Shown: positions 24,646 through 33,379 of the stretch, piece by piece
Layout of the letters: each line of letters begins with the position of its first letter
Position numbering within the stretch: position 1 is the first letter of the stretch
NCBI RefSeq assembly: GCF_040645615.1
Contig: NZ_JBEYYO010000002.1
Coordinates: 1-64,000 of the forward strand
Source of the DNA: Glycomyces sp040645615
Lineage (GTDB): Bacteria > Actinomycetota > Actinomycetes > Mycobacteriales > Micromonosporaceae
DNA length: 64,000 nt
Direction: 5' to 3'
Program-made: the position numbers and the translations under genes
Notes under the pieces: model-generated
Seen by the model: the letters and a program-made list of their open reading frames with translations, nothing else
The model's database searches: none
What the model was told of the DNA's origin: nothing

Positions 24646-25665
24646 TCAGTCGATCATGTAGTAGGCGCTGACGAGGTAGACGACCGGTCCGGTCACGGCG
24701 AACGCCAGCAGCGGCCCGGCGGCGCTGACCACCGGGTTCGGGGCGGTGCCGGCCTCGTCGATGCGGCGGGACGCGGACAGGTAGCCGCAGGCGAGGTCGG
24801 CGAGCACTGCGGTGAGCGCGACGAGGAGGCCGCCGATCGCCGCGTGGGAGGGCTCGGGGCCCTCGATCACGAACCCGGCGTACGCGGCCGAGGCGGTGCC
24901 GCACATGGTGCCGATGACGATGCCGAACGCGCCCCGCGTCACCTGCCGGTTGATGCGCGGATCGGGCATGACCAGGTCGACGGCGCGGGCGGCGAGGATC
25001 GCGGTCCCGGCGGCCACGACCGCCGAATACATCGCGGGCGGGGCCGAACCCAGGCGCGAAAGCACGATGTAACACGCGTATCCGCATACGGCTACGCATA
25101 CGAGCATGGTGAACCCGAGGCGTTCGGTCACCCCGGCGTGGTCCTTGCGAAGCAACTGACCTGCGACGGTCGCGCCGAAGGCGAGGGCCAGGAGCACGGT
25201 GATCGGCAGGAGCGAGACCGGCTGCCAGGTGACGGCCGCCCAGTCGGCCGCGAGCGCCAATGCGGCGGCCACGGCGAGCGTGATCCACACGCCGTCGATC
25301 TTCCGCACCCACGTGACCAGGGCGATCATCGCGAACTGGAGGACGGCGATCCCAGCGGCGTAGACGGGGCGTTCCATCTGGGTGCCGAGGATGAGGCCGG
25401 CGCTGACGACCATGGTGACCGCGATCGCGGGGAGGCGGTGCCACAGCGCGGGGCTCGGCGGGGGGAGCGTGTGGTGCTCGCGGCCGTCGTCGTCGGTGGA
25501 GCGGTAGGAGCCGGTGGCCGGCTCGCGGCGGGCCTCGGCGGCGCGGCGCTGCTCGGTGGGGGTCGGCTCGGCATCGGCGTAGGCGCCGCCCCAGGCGGGA
25601 GCGTCGGCGGCTTCCTCCGTGGGCGGCTCGTAGCCCCAGGTCTCGTCGGGTCGGCTGTACGACAC
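24646..25665 (-). CDS. Polytopic membrane protein of unknown function
   Basis: 339 aa from the GTG at 25665. TAGGCT 7 bp before the GTG suggests a leaderless start; the frame is open to 25899 but the extra N-terminus looks like translated promoter DNA. The first 85 residues are hydrophilic and Pro/Glu-rich. Ten or so hydrophobic helices follow, with conserved-looking RRIDEAGTAPNP near the end. No transporter signature is recognised. It lies 43 bp downstream of the position where the divergent glnR region begins to be cleared of genes, and 43 bp upstream of the LmeA gene, possibly co-transcribed with it. Confidence 0.7.
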   Translation of the reverse strand: MSYSRPDETWGYEPPTEEAADAPAWGGAYADAEPTPTEQRRAAEARREPATGSYRSTDDDGREHHTLPPPSPALWHRLPAIAVTMVVSAGLILGTQMERPVYAAGIAVLQFAMIALVTWVRKIDGVWITLAVAAALALAADWAAVTWQPVSLLPITVLLALAFGATVAGQLLRKDHAGVTERLGFTMLVCVAVCGYACYIVLSRLGSAPPAMYSAVVAAGTAILAARAVDLVMPDPRINRQVTRGAFGIVIGTMCGTASAAYAGFVIEGPEPSHAAIGGLLVALTAVLADLACGYLSASRRIDEAGTAPNPVVSAAGPLLAFAVTGPVVYLVSAYYMID

Positions 25666-25809
25666 GAGCAACAGCCTACGGCAGGCCCCCAACGCCGCTC
25701 GAAAGCTCGCCTCACGCGCCTGGGTGAACCACCGCTTCGGCAGTGGCGCAGGGGGTTCGGGAGGTGCGGCGCGTCGGCGGCTCGACGTCACGGCGAACCC
25801 GAATCGAAT

Positions 25810-25829
25810 AGGATATATCCTATAGGATA
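25810..25829. promoter_or_regulatory. Overlapping AT-rich palindromes
   Basis: AGGATATATCCT (25810-25821) and TATCCTATAGGATA (25816-25829) are both perfect palindromes and overlap; ATAGGATAT occurs again at 25822-25830. An AT-rich 30-bp island in 70% GC DNA, about 150 bp upstream of the membrane gene and 240 bp upstream of glnR. Reads as a binding site for a dimeric regulator. Confidence 0.6.
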
Positions 25830-25947
25830 TAGGACATCTGGTTCGCGGCGGTCGCAGATGAGCGGCCGATGACGGTCGAATGAACGATTGGCGTCCCACT
25901 TCTCACGCCGCGACGTCCCGCATCGTGAGGTGACATGCGGGTGACGC

Positions 25948-25976
25948 TGGTCATTCGGTTGGTGACCGTTTACACT
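25948..25976 (+). promoter_or_regulatory. Possible glnR promoter
   Basis: TGGTCA (25948-25953), 17 bp, TACACT (25971-25976), about 95 bp before the TTG start of glnR. Spacing is good but the -35 is weak; offered as a candidate only. Confidence 0.35.
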
Positions 25977-26070
25977 TGGCCCAGACTCCACCTACCGCAT
26001 GTAAGCCCACCCGTCGCCGAAGCCGGGAAAGCGATAGTCGCGCGTGCGCATCTACCAGCGGAGGACTGCC

Positions 26071-26793
26071 TTGGAAATCCTGATCCTCACTTCCAACCCC
26101 GTTCCGGAGTCGCCAGAGTCGATCCTGCCCTCCCTGGAACTCCTGCCGCACCGATCCCGGTACGCCGGACGGGACGTGCGGGCCCTGCTTTCGGGCCCCA
26201 GCCCCGACGCGGTCATGGTCGACGCCCGAGCCGACCTCGCCGACGCGCGCGCCACCTGCCGCGTCCTTCAAGCCACCGGCCTCACCGTCCCGCTCTTCGC
26301 GATCGTCACCGAAGCGGGCCTGGCCGCCCTCCAAGCCGACTGGGGCGTGGACGACTTCCTGCTCTACTCCTCGGGCCCGGCCGAAGTCGAGGCCCGACTG
26401 CGCCTGGCCACCGGCAAACCCAACGCCGCCCAAGCCGCGGGCCCGGCCGTCATCCGCGCCGGCGACCTCACCGTCGACCCCGACACCTACGCGGCCAAAC
26501 TCAAAGGCGCGCCCCTCGACCTGACCTACAAGGAATTCGAACTGCTGCGGTTCCTCGCCCAGCACCCCGGACGCGTCTTCACCCGCGAACAACTCCTGCG
26601 CGAAGTCTGGGGCTACGACTACTTCGGCGGCACCCGCACCGTCGACGTCCACGTCCGGCGCCTGCGGGCCAAACTCGGCAGCGAATACGAATCTATGATC
26701 GGCACCGTCCGCCAAGTCGGCTACAAATTCGTCGCCCCGCCGCCCGACCACCTCCGCGAAACCGAACCGGCACCCGAACGCGTCGACGCATGA
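26071..26793 (+). CDS. glnR: GlnR-type orphan response regulator
   Basis: 240 aa from the TTG at 26071, which has GGAGG 7 bp upstream. The N-terminal receiver is atypical (SPDAVMVDARADL, TVPLFAIVTEAGLAALQADWGVDDFLL) and no kinase is nearby. The C-terminal OmpR-type winged helix (DLTYKEFELLRFLAQHPGRVFTREQLL, then EVWGYDYFGGTRTVDVHVRRLRAKLG) is very close to GlnR of Streptomyces and mycobacteria, the regulator of nitrogen assimilation genes such as glnA and amtB. A 14-bp hairpin terminator follows at once. The last 15 codons and that terminator recur 1.25 kb downstream. Confidence 0.9.
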   Translation: MEILILTSNPVPESPESILPSLELLPHRSRYAGRDVRALLSGPSPDAVMVDARADLADARATCRVLQATGLTVPLFAIVTEAGLAALQADWGVDDFLLYSSGPAEVEARLRLATGKPNAAQAAGPAVIRAGDLTVDPDTYAAKLKGAPLDLTYKEFELLRFLAQHPGRVFTREQLLREVWGYDYFGGTRTVDVHVRRLRAKLGSEYESMIGTVRQVGYKFVAPPPDHLRETEPAPERVDA

Positions 26794-26824
26794 GCGAAGG
26801 CGGGCCCACCAGGGCCCGCCTTCG
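26748..26824. repeat. Direct repeat copy 1: glnR 3' end plus terminator
   Basis: 77-bp segment from the last 15 codons of glnR through its terminator. Copy 2 is at 28002-28078 in the same orientation, with about 7 differences, most within the hairpin loop. The offset is exactly 1254 bp throughout. Confidence 0.92.
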
Positions 26825-26825
26825 C
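26794..26825 (+). terminator. glnR terminator hairpin
   Basis: Perfect 14-bp stem GCGAAGGCGGGCCC / GGGCCCGCCTTCGC with an ACCA loop, starting at the stop codon of glnR. It also faces the convergent arabinanase gene. Confidence 0.9.
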
Positions 26826-26840
26826 TGTGCCGTAAGCGTT

Positions 26841-27875
26841 TCAGGACCCGTCGAGGACGGGCCAGCCGCCGCTCCATTCGATGGCCTCGACGCCGAGGTC
26901 GAAGTGGCCGTCCTCGTGGTAGGAGTGGTATGCCATGAGGCCGTTCATGATCGACTGCCCGCCGGTGGCCACGTAGTCGCCGTGCGCGCCGAGGACGAGC
27001 GTGCCGCCGCCCTGGGTGAGCGGGACGCCCGCCGCGTCGGTGAACGGCCCGGTGGGGGAGGTCGAGCGGCCGACCCGGATGTTGTAGGTCGAATCGGCTC
27101 CCGCGCAGCAGGTGTCCCAGGACGTGAAGAGGTAGTAGTAGCCGCCGTGTTCGACCAGCGCCGGCGCTTCGATGCCGGCGCCGCCGCGCCCGGCGACGTG
27201 GATCGGGTTCGCGCCGGGTTTCACTTTGCCTGAGGGCCAGTCGAGTTCGAGCATGTAGATGCCCTGCCACCATGAGCCGTAGGCCATGTAGTGCTTGCCT
27301 TCGGCGGCGAGGATCGTGGGGTCGATCGCGTTGTAGGGGTCGCCGGGGCTCGACTCCCACACCTGGCCTTCGTCGATCCAGGCGTAGGCGGGGTCGGCCG
27401 GGTCGAGGGTGGTGTTGGTGGCCAGGCCGATCACCGAGCGCTGATTGCCGAATGTGGACGCCGAGTAGTACAGGTAGTAGCGGCCCTCCGCCGCGTCATG
27501 GTAGATCTCGGGCGCCCAGAGGTTGTCGACGCCGGGCACGGCCGCGGTGAGCCACGCGGGCTTGACGTCCCAGACGGTGTCCACATAGGTCCAGGTGGCG
27601 CCGTCGTCGGTGGAGGTGCGGATGGTGATGTTGCCCTGGCCGAGCGGGCCCCAGCCGGTGGCGAACACGTACCACGGCTCGCCGTCCTCGCAGGGCGCGA
27701 ACAGGCCCGGATCGTGCGCCCCCAGATCGCCGCCGACCGTACCGGGAGCGTCGGCGGCGCAGGCCTGGCGCGGCCCGGCGGGGTCGGCCGCGGCGGTGGG
27801 GGCGAGCGCGGCGAGGCCCGCGAGGAGCCCCGCGGCCGCGAGCGCGGCGATGAGGGAGGTGCGTTTCGGAGTCAT
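26841..27875 (-). CDS. Secreted GH43 arabinan endo-1,5-alpha-L-arabinosidase
   Basis: 344 aa with an export signal (SLIAALAAAGLLAGLAAL, AAADPA cleavage area near residue 31). The five-bladed propeller residues are visible: the general base Asp in LGAHDPGLF (about 54), the pKa-modulating Asp in PYNAIDPTI and the acid Glu in GGAGIEAPALVEHGGYYYLF. NLWAPEIYHDAAEGRYYLYYSAS is typical of endo-arabinanases. It acts outside the cell on arabinan from plant material. It stands alone between two copies of the glnR tail, with a LacI-like operator upstream, so it may have been inserted or duplicated in. Confidence 0.92.
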   Translation of the reverse strand: MTPKRTSLIAALAAAGLLAGLAALAPTAAADPAGPRQACAADAPGTVGGDLGAHDPGLFAPCEDGEPWYVFATGWGPLGQGNITIRTSTDDGATWTYVDTVWDVKPAWLTAAVPGVDNLWAPEIYHDAAEGRYYLYYSASTFGNQRSVIGLATNTTLDPADPAYAWIDEGQVWESSPGDPYNAIDPTILAAEGKHYMAYGSWWQGIYMLELDWPSGKVKPGANPIHVAGRGGAGIEAPALVEHGGYYYLFTSWDTCCAGADSTYNIRVGRSTSPTGPFTDAAGVPLTQGGGTLVLGAHGDYVATGGQSIMNGLMAYHSYHEDGHFDLGVEAIEWSGGWPVLDGS

Positions 27876-27917
27876 ACGGGACCGCCCGTCCTTCGATCGA
27901 GAAATAGAACAGAGTCG

Positions 27918-27933
27918 ATGTTATCGGAAACAT
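27918..27933. promoter_or_regulatory. LacI-like operator upstream of the arabinanase gene
   Basis: ATGTT-ATCGGA-AACAT has 5-bp outer arms and resembles the TGTTATCGATAACA operators of LacI-family sugar regulators with two changes in the centre. It lies 43 bp upstream of the arabinanase start; repression lifted by an arabinan sugar would fit. The regulator is not in the window. Confidence 0.5.
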
Positions 27934-28001
27934 ATGTGAACGGTCAAATCTCCGGTGTCCCGCGCCCGGGCGTGACGCCACCAAGGTGCCCCCGAACCAA
28001 T

Positions 28002-28078
28002 CCACCTCCGCGAAACCGAACCGGCACCCGAATGCGTCGACGCATGAGCAAAGGCGGGCCCGACAAGGCCCGCCTTTC
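28002..28078. repeat. Direct repeat copy 2: displaced glnR tail
   Basis: Repeats the last 15 codons of glnR (one residue changed, Arg to Cys) with the stop codon and terminator, but no glnR body precedes it. With copy 1 it brackets the arabinanase gene and its operator. Confidence 0.92.
28050..28077. terminator. Terminator hairpin in the displaced glnR tail
   Basis: AAAGGCGGGCC / GGCCCGCCTTT stem of 11 bp with a CGACAA loop and trailing T residues. It insulates the SGNH hydrolase gene from upstream transcription. Confidence 0.8.
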
Positions 28079-28167
28079 CCCTTGCCCCGCAAAGTAGGGC
28101 AGACCCCACCATCCCCACACCCGGCCACCGGATTGCTCACACCGACCACCCCCCATAGCTTCAGGGC

Positions 28168-28959
28168 ATGAACGCCACCAGCAACCACCGCCGCGCGCTC
28201 CCCGCCGCACTCGCGGCCCTCGCCCTCGCCGCGACCGGCTGTGCCACCACGAACGACCCGGCCCAGCGCACCTACGTCGCACTCGGCGACTCGTACGCCT
28301 CCGGCTTCGGCGCAGGCGACTACGACGCCGACGACGGCTGCCACCGCTCAGCGCACGCCTTCCCGGCGCTGGTCGCCGAGGCGATCGATGAGGAGCTCGA
28401 GTTCGAGGCCTGCTCGGGCGCGGTCGTCGCCGACGTGGTCGAGCAGCAGCTCGACGCGCTCGACTCGGCGATCGACTTCGTCACGATCACCGTGGGCGGC
28501 AACGACTCCGGACTGGAGGCCGTGCTCGGCGCCTGCGCCGACACCGACACGGCGGCCTGCACGGCCGCGATCGAGGAGGCGCGGGCCCTGATCACCGAGG
28601 ACCTTCCCGGGAGTCTCGACGGCCTGTACACGCAGGTCGAGGCCCAAGCAGGAGAGGCGACGATCATCGTGGTGGGGTACCCGCGGCTGTTCTCCGAGAC
28701 CGCCTGCGAGGCCGTGCTCGACACCACGCCAGACGAGCAGCGGGCCGTGAATGAGCTCTTCGACCTCCTCGCCGACACCATCGCGGCCGCGGCGACCGGC
28801 CACGGCTTCGCGTTCGTCGACCCGCGGGACGCGTTCGACGGACACGAACTGTGCACAGAGGACACTTGGGTCATGGGTCTGGAATCGGCAGAGCCGTTCC
28901 ACCCCAACGCCACCGGGTACGAACGCTACGCGGAACTGGTCCTCCCGCACTTGAACTAG
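28168..28959 (+). CDS. Lipoprotein SGNH/GDSL hydrolase
   Basis: 263 aa. The signal peptide ends in a lipobox LAATGC (Cys at about 25), so the protein is a membrane-tethered lipoprotein. Catalytic blocks: block I VALGDSYASGFGAG (Ser), block III TVGGNDSG (Gly, Asn) and block V AEPFHPNATGYERYAE (His, with the Asp analogue replaced by the context FHPN). This is the secreted SGNH esterase layout of actinobacteria with paired Cys residues. It probably hydrolyses lipid or acyl esters at the cell surface. A terminator shared with the subtilase gene follows. Confidence 0.9.
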   Translation: MNATSNHRRALPAALAALALAATGCATTNDPAQRTYVALGDSYASGFGAGDYDADDGCHRSAHAFPALVAEAIDEELEFEACSGAVVADVVEQQLDALDSAIDFVTITVGGNDSGLEAVLGACADTDTAACTAAIEEARALITEDLPGSLDGLYTQVEAQAGEATIIVVGYPRLFSETACEAVLDTTPDEQRAVNELFDLLADTIAAAATGHGFAFVDPRDAFDGHELCTEDTWVMGLESAEPFHPNATGYERYAELVLPHLN

Positions 28960-28967
28960 GCACGCGA

Positions 28968-28999
28968 AAGCGCCCGCCGCGTTGGCGCGGCGGGCGCTT
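28968..28999. terminator. Bidirectional terminator between SGNH hydrolase and subtilase genes
   Basis: AAGCGCCCGCCGCG / CGCGGCGGGCGCTT, 14 bp with a TTGG loop, symmetric for the two convergent genes. Confidence 0.9.
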
Positions 29000-29044
29000 C
29001 GCTCATCTCGTTGTATGCGGCCTAAACCGCTGCGGTGCAAGCGG

Positions 29045-32000
29045 TCAGGTGGCGATCCCCACGATCGTGGAGTCGATCAGCGTGCCGTCGGCCGCGTAGT
29101 CGACCGTGCCCAGGTAGCGGGAGTCCACGTCCAGACCCGACCAGGCCAGGTCCAGCGAGTACGGGGACGCCATCGACACCGTCTGCTCGGCCGGGCTGAC
29201 CTCCAGGGTCCCCTCGTCCGTGCTCGGCACGATCCAGGTGTGCAGGGTCGCCTCCAGCGGCGAAGGACCGGCCCACTCGTCCACGAACACCACGAACGTG
29301 TAACCGCCCGGCAGCGTCACGGCCTCGTTCGAACCGCCCGAAGCCGAGTAGCCGACCAGCGTCAAAGCGCCGGCCTCGTCCTTGACGTACACGAACAGGT
29401 CAAGGTCGGTCCCGAGCGGGTGCTCCTCGTCGAACGTCGCGAACCGCACCAGCGCCGCGTCCTCGGGAGTCGAGAACTCGTAGGCGACCGTGTGCGAGTT
29501 CTCGGCCGGCGAACCGGTCGGGAACGAGGACGAGTCCGGGTCGGTCAGCGTCGCCGTCGACACCTCGGAGGCCACCAGGCCCGACACCGTCGAGGTCAGC
29601 GTCCCGTCGAAGCCCGCCACGCCCGAAAGCGAAGCCGAACCCTCGTCGCCGTTGAACGACACCTCGTCGGTCGCCGCGAGCTGCGTCGGCTCCACCGTGA
29701 TCGGCGAACGCACTTCGTGGACGGTCTTGGTGCCCTTCTTCTCCACCCAGGTGATGTCGCCGAACGCCCAGTCGCCGAACGCCGCGTCAGTGCGCGTGAT
29801 CGTCAACGTGTACGTGTGCGACTCGCCCGGCTTGAGCGTGAACTCCTTGGCGTCCACCGAGACCTCGAAGCCCGCCGGAGCGGTGATCGTCGCCTTGTAG
29901 GTCGACTTCTTCTCCGAGATGTTGGTGACCGTGCGCGACACCTCATAGGTGCCGGTCAGCTCCGCGACCGTGATCGACGGGTAGTTGAGCTGCGAGGGCT
30001 CGATCGAACCCAAAGCGTCGCAGTTCGACTGGATCTTGTACGCCTCGGGCGTGCCGCAGATGTACTGGATCCACTCCACAGGGGACGACTCGTACACCAG
30101 GCCCGGGTCGAGCATCTTCGCCCCGTCGGCGTGACCGGCGCCGTAGTCGAACGGCGTCGCGTCCTCACCGGCGCGCTGGATCGGGTTGCCCGCCTGGTCC
30201 TCCTGGTAGGCGGTCGTCATGATCGCCGACTTGATCGCCATGGGCGACCAGCCCGGGTTCGCCGACTTCAAAAGCGCCGCAAGGCCGGCCACGTGCGGGC
30301 TCGACATCGAGGTGCCCTGGTTGGTCGCGAAGTCGTTGCCCGCGTGGTTCTCCGGGGTGGTACCGGCGAGGATCTCCACACCCGGGGCGGTGATGTCGGG
30401 CTTGAGCAGGTTCTGCTCGGCCGACAGCGCCGGACCGTTCGAGGAGAAGTCGGCCATGGTCGGCGCGTTCTGACCCTCCCGCTCCGAAGTCTCCACCTTC
30501 ACGCGCGGGTTCTTCTTCGAGTCGACCCACGCCTGGAGGTCCTGACCGTCGGTGTAGGACACCGAGAGCACCGGAACCGCCTGCGAAGTGACCGTGACGG
30601 CCGGGCCGCGCTCGAACTGGTCGACCACGATCAAGGCCACGCCGCCGGCGTCGGCGACCTGGTTCGCGTTGTCGGTGAACAGGTTCCCCCGCACACAGAT
30701 GATCGCGAAGTCCTCGGTCTTGGCCGGGTCCAACGTGCCCGCGTCACAGCGGGCCGCGGCCTCGGGGTCGGCGTCGTCGTACGCCGCGTCGACCGCGTTC
30801 TTCACGTACCACTTCGCCTTGCCCACGAGCCCGGCGACCTCGATGTCCTCGTTGCCGAACTCGAGCTCGGTGCGGAAGGTCTGGTCGTGGGTCGAGGCCG
30901 CCACCGTGGTCACCCACGGCTCCTGGTGGTCCACAGTAGAGGTCGGGCCGTCGTTGCCGGCGCTCGCCGCCACGAACACGCCCGCCGCCGACGCGTTGAA
31001 GAACGCGATCGACACCGAGTCGAGGAACTCGGGCGTACCGGTCGAACCGATCGAGAAGTTGATGACGTCGACGCCGTCGTTCACGGCCGCTTCGATACCG
31101 GCCACCAAGTCCAAACCGGAGCAACCACCCCAGCAGACCTTGTACGCCGCAACGCGAGCCGCCGGAGCCAGCCCCGAGAACTTCCCGACGTTCTTGCCGT
31201 CGATGAAGACCTTGGTGCCGTAGTTGCCCGCCGCAGTGGTGGCGGTGTGCGTGCCGTGACCGTTCGAGTCACGCGGCGACGCATACGAATCGACCGAGAC
31301 GCCGCGCGCATCGAACCAGCGCGCGCCGATCAGCTTGTTGTTGCACTCGATGTTCGCGGCCGGGTCCTCGTCCTCACCGGTCTCGCACTCGCCGTTCCAC
31401 TTCGCGTCGATCGTGGCCTGGTCGGGCCGCGGCTCGGACAGCGGAGCCAGCGACGGGTTCTCGGGCCAGATGCCGGTGTCCAGGACACCCACGATCACGC
31501 CTTCGCCCGCGCGTTTGTGGGAGCCGAACTCCTCTTCCCAAGCGCCCTTCTTGCCGGCGACGTTGATGAACTTCGTGGTGTCCACCGCGGCGGTGGGCTC
31601 GTAGATCACGTCGGGGATGACCGCGAGGACGTCGTCGCTCGCGGCGAGCTCCTCGGCCTCGGCCGCGGTCAGATGCGCCCCGAAGCCGTTGAGGACCGTG
31701 TCGTACTCGACCAGCGCGTCCACGTCGAATTCGGCGATCACGTCGGCGCGCTCGGCGGCGAGGAAGTCGCCGTACTCCTCGACCGCGCTGGTCGTGAAGT
31801 CGATGGTGTCGCCTTCGGCGGGCGCGGTGGCGTCGAGGCCGGACTCGCCGCCTTCATAGGTGGCGATGGGGTCCGACGCGAGCTGGACGACGTAGTAGCC
31901 GTCCGCGTATTCGATCGCGGTGTCGGCCGCTTCCTTGAAGTACTGCGGGGTCACCTCGGGCAGCGCGGGGAGTTCGGCCGAGGCCGGGGAGGCGGTGGAG

Positions 32001-32113
32001 GTGAGTGCGACGACCACGACGGGGATCGAAGCCGCCGCGAGGGCGGCTCTGGTTCGCGCTCCGGCGCGCCGGGGGGCGCGTCTTCGCAGACTTCGGGGGG
32101 ACGGAGATCCCAT
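29045..32113 (-). CDS. Secreted S8 subtilase with PA and C-terminal beta domains
   Basis: 1022 aa from the ATG at 32113, with GAGAGGAG upstream. Signal peptide to about residue 47, inhibitor I9-like propeptide (YYVVQLASDPIATY ... NGFGAHLTAAEAEEL), then the peptidase S8 domain with catalytic Asp212 (VIVGVLDTGIWPE), His286 (NGHGTHT) and Ser near 603 (QGTSMSSPHVAGL). A protease-associated domain is inserted in the catalytic domain (about 390-540), as in cucumisin-like enzymes, and Fn3-like/beta domains fill the C-terminal third. No wall-sorting signal. An extracellular protease made as a zymogen. Confidence 0.93.
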   Translation of the reverse strand: MGSPSPRSLRRRAPRRAGARTRAALAAASIPVVVVALTSTASPASAELPALPEVTPQYFKEAADTAIEYADGYYVVQLASDPIATYEGGESGLDATAPAEGDTIDFTTSAVEEYGDFLAAERADVIAEFDVDALVEYDTVLNGFGAHLTAAEAEELAASDDVLAVIPDVIYEPTAAVDTTKFINVAGKKGAWEEEFGSHKRAGEGVIVGVLDTGIWPENPSLAPLSEPRPDQATIDAKWNGECETGEDEDPAANIECNNKLIGARWFDARGVSVDSYASPRDSNGHGTHTATTAAGNYGTKVFIDGKNVGKFSGLAPAARVAAYKVCWGGCSGLDLVAGIEAAVNDGVDVINFSIGSTGTPEFLDSVSIAFFNASAAGVFVAASAGNDGPTSTVDHQEPWVTTVAASTHDQTFRTELEFGNEDIEVAGLVGKAKWYVKNAVDAAYDDADPEAAARCDAGTLDPAKTEDFAIICVRGNLFTDNANQVADAGGVALIVVDQFERGPAVTVTSQAVPVLSVSYTDGQDLQAWVDSKKNPRVKVETSEREGQNAPTMADFSSNGPALSAEQNLLKPDITAPGVEILAGTTPENHAGNDFATNQGTSMSSPHVAGLAALLKSANPGWSPMAIKSAIMTTAYQEDQAGNPIQRAGEDATPFDYGAGHADGAKMLDPGLVYESSPVEWIQYICGTPEAYKIQSNCDALGSIEPSQLNYPSITVAELTGTYEVSRTVTNISEKKSTYKATITAPAGFEVSVDAKEFTLKPGESHTYTLTITRTDAAFGDWAFGDITWVEKKGTKTVHEVRSPITVEPTQLAATDEVSFNGDEGSASLSGVAGFDGTLTSTVSGLVASEVSTATLTDPDSSSFPTGSPAENSHTVAYEFSTPEDAALVRFATFDEEHPLGTDLDLFVYVKDEAGALTLVGYSASGGSNEAVTLPGGYTFVVFVDEWAGPSPLEATLHTWIVPSTDEGTLEVSPAEQTVSMASPYSLDLAWSGLDVDSRYLGTVDYAADGTLIDSTIVGIAT

Positions 32114-32343
32114 ACGATGAGCTCCTCTCAAGGGGGACGAGCGCCGCTGGGTGAATACTCGGCCACGGTTCGCGAGGGAACCGTGGCTGCGGCGCACGGA
32201 AACGAGCCTATTGCGAGGAAGGTTCGGTGTAAACCCTCATATGAGGAGAATGCCGGGATCAGGCATGACTGTTATGCGGCCGTTACAAAAGACGTACCGA
32301 CAGTTGGCCATTCAGTGAATGACGAGGGCGCTGCGCTGCGGTT

Positions 32344-32937
32344 CTACCAGCGCCACCACAGGAAGCGGCGCTCGTGTCGAACGGTCACGGAGCTGATCTT
32401 CATCCGACCATAAAGGACGAATCGGATACCGTCGACCCCTTGGTACGAGGCCTTGTTCTCGACCGAACTCGCCACCACGTCGATGTTCTCGTCCACCGCG
32501 TACGCGCCCGCGGGAAGCACCAGTTCGACCGAAGAGGCGATGAGATTGAGGTCGATCTCGACCTGGGTGCTGTTGATCTTCGCGTGGCGGCAGTCGAGCT
32601 TCACCGAGCTGGCCTTGGCGTCCACGGCGAGTTTCCGCGGCACCAGCCAATCGCCTTTTCGCTCCACAGAGGAGGCTTTGGGGTTGAGCCTGAGCTCGGC
32701 GGGTCCGGCGGCGGCCGCGGGCGCCGGGGTGGTGGTGGCGAGCGTCCCGGTGGTCTCGGGCAGGTCGGCGAGGAGGCGCTCGACCTCGCCGTAGGTGCGG
32801 GCTTCGTAGGCTTCTCGGGAGCGGTCGGCGAATTCCTGGAGATCGAGGCGGCCTTCTTCGGTGGCGGCGTGGAGCCGCGCGATGATGGCTTCGCGCTCGG
32901 CGTTGGAGACGCGCATGTTCGGGTCGGGCGGGACCAT
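32344..32937 (-). CDS. DUF1707 protein with four ASSV-type beta repeats
   Basis: 197 aa from the ATG at 32937. The N-terminal 60 residues are the DUF1707 domain (MRVSNAEREAIIARLHAATEEGRLDLQEFADR, TYGEVERLLADL). After an Ala/Pro linker the C-terminal half has four similar strand pairs: KASSVERKG, KASSVKLDC, IASSVELVL and VASSVENKA, resembling the LiaF-type C-terminal beta-solenoid. No transmembrane helix. Members are thought to take part in envelope-stress sensing, but this is unproven here. It is 4 bp from the upstream hypothetical gene. Confidence 0.83.
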   Translation of the reverse strand: MVPPDPNMRVSNAEREAIIARLHAATEEGRLDLQEFADRSREAYEARTYGEVERLLADLPETTGTLATTTPAPAAAAGPAELRLNPKASSVERKGDWLVPRKLAVDAKASSVKLDCRHAKINSTQVEIDLNLIASSVELVLPAGAYAVDENIDVVASSVENKASYQGVDGIRFVLYGRMKISSVTVRHERRFLWWRW

Positions 32938-32941
32938 GTGC

Positions 32942-33379
32942 TTACCTTCTCGTCGGGCCGGGGTTGAGTCGCCTGGGTCTGCGCACGAGGCCGCCGTTGC
33001 ACCATTCGTGGTAGTCGAACAGGTCCGGCTGGCGGATGAGCGCTTTGGTGTTGGCGACCCAGAGTCCAACATACTGGTCTTTGGACTCGGATGCCTTGTC
33101 GAGGAGGCGGTCGACGCGCTTGCGGGTGTGGACGCGGAACTTGGTGCGGACGGCGTCGCCGGCGTAGATGTAGAGCACGTGGAGGGCGAAGGAGCGCTTG
33201 GGGCAGGTCTCGTCGGCGGCGAGTTCGAGCCAGGTGTCGGCGAGCTCGTCGGTGGCGAGGGTGAGGTCCCACTGGCGGCCCTCGGGGGCCGTGGAGTAGG
33301 GGTCGAGCGCCCAGGCGCGGATCTCCTGGGGGGTCGGCACCGCGGGGCGCGCGAAACCGGTGAACGAACCTTCCGCCAC
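32942..33379 (-). CDS. Hypothetical protein upstream of the DUF1707 gene
   Basis: 145 aa from the GTG at 33379 with GGGGAG upstream. Soluble, helix-rich protein with conserved-looking WALDPYSTAPEGRQWDLTL, SFALHVLYIYAGDAVRTKF and a basic C-terminus (RRPRRLNPGPTRR). Four codons separate it from the DUF1707 gene, so the two are probably one transcript. No known domain recognised. The 303 bp upstream (33380-33682) hold only C/G-rich simple sequence and no gene. Confidence 0.65.
   Translation of the reverse strand: MAEGSFTGFARPAVPTPQEIRAWALDPYSTAPEGRQWDLTLATDELADTWLELAADETCPKRSFALHVLYIYAGDAVRTKFRVHTRKRVDRLLDKASESKDQYVGLWVANTKALIRQPDLFDYHEWCNGGLVRRPRRLNPGPTRR

Noticed and set aside
25666..25899. 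N-terminal extension of the polytopic membrane protein
   Set aside because: It covers the AT-rich palindromes and gives no recognisable protein; the GTG at 25665 with a -10 just upstream is better.
28982..32413. 1143-codon open frame on the plus strand
   Set aside because: It is wholly antisense to the subtilase gene, Arg/Gly/His-rich with no domain; the long opposite frame is a by-product of high third-position GC.
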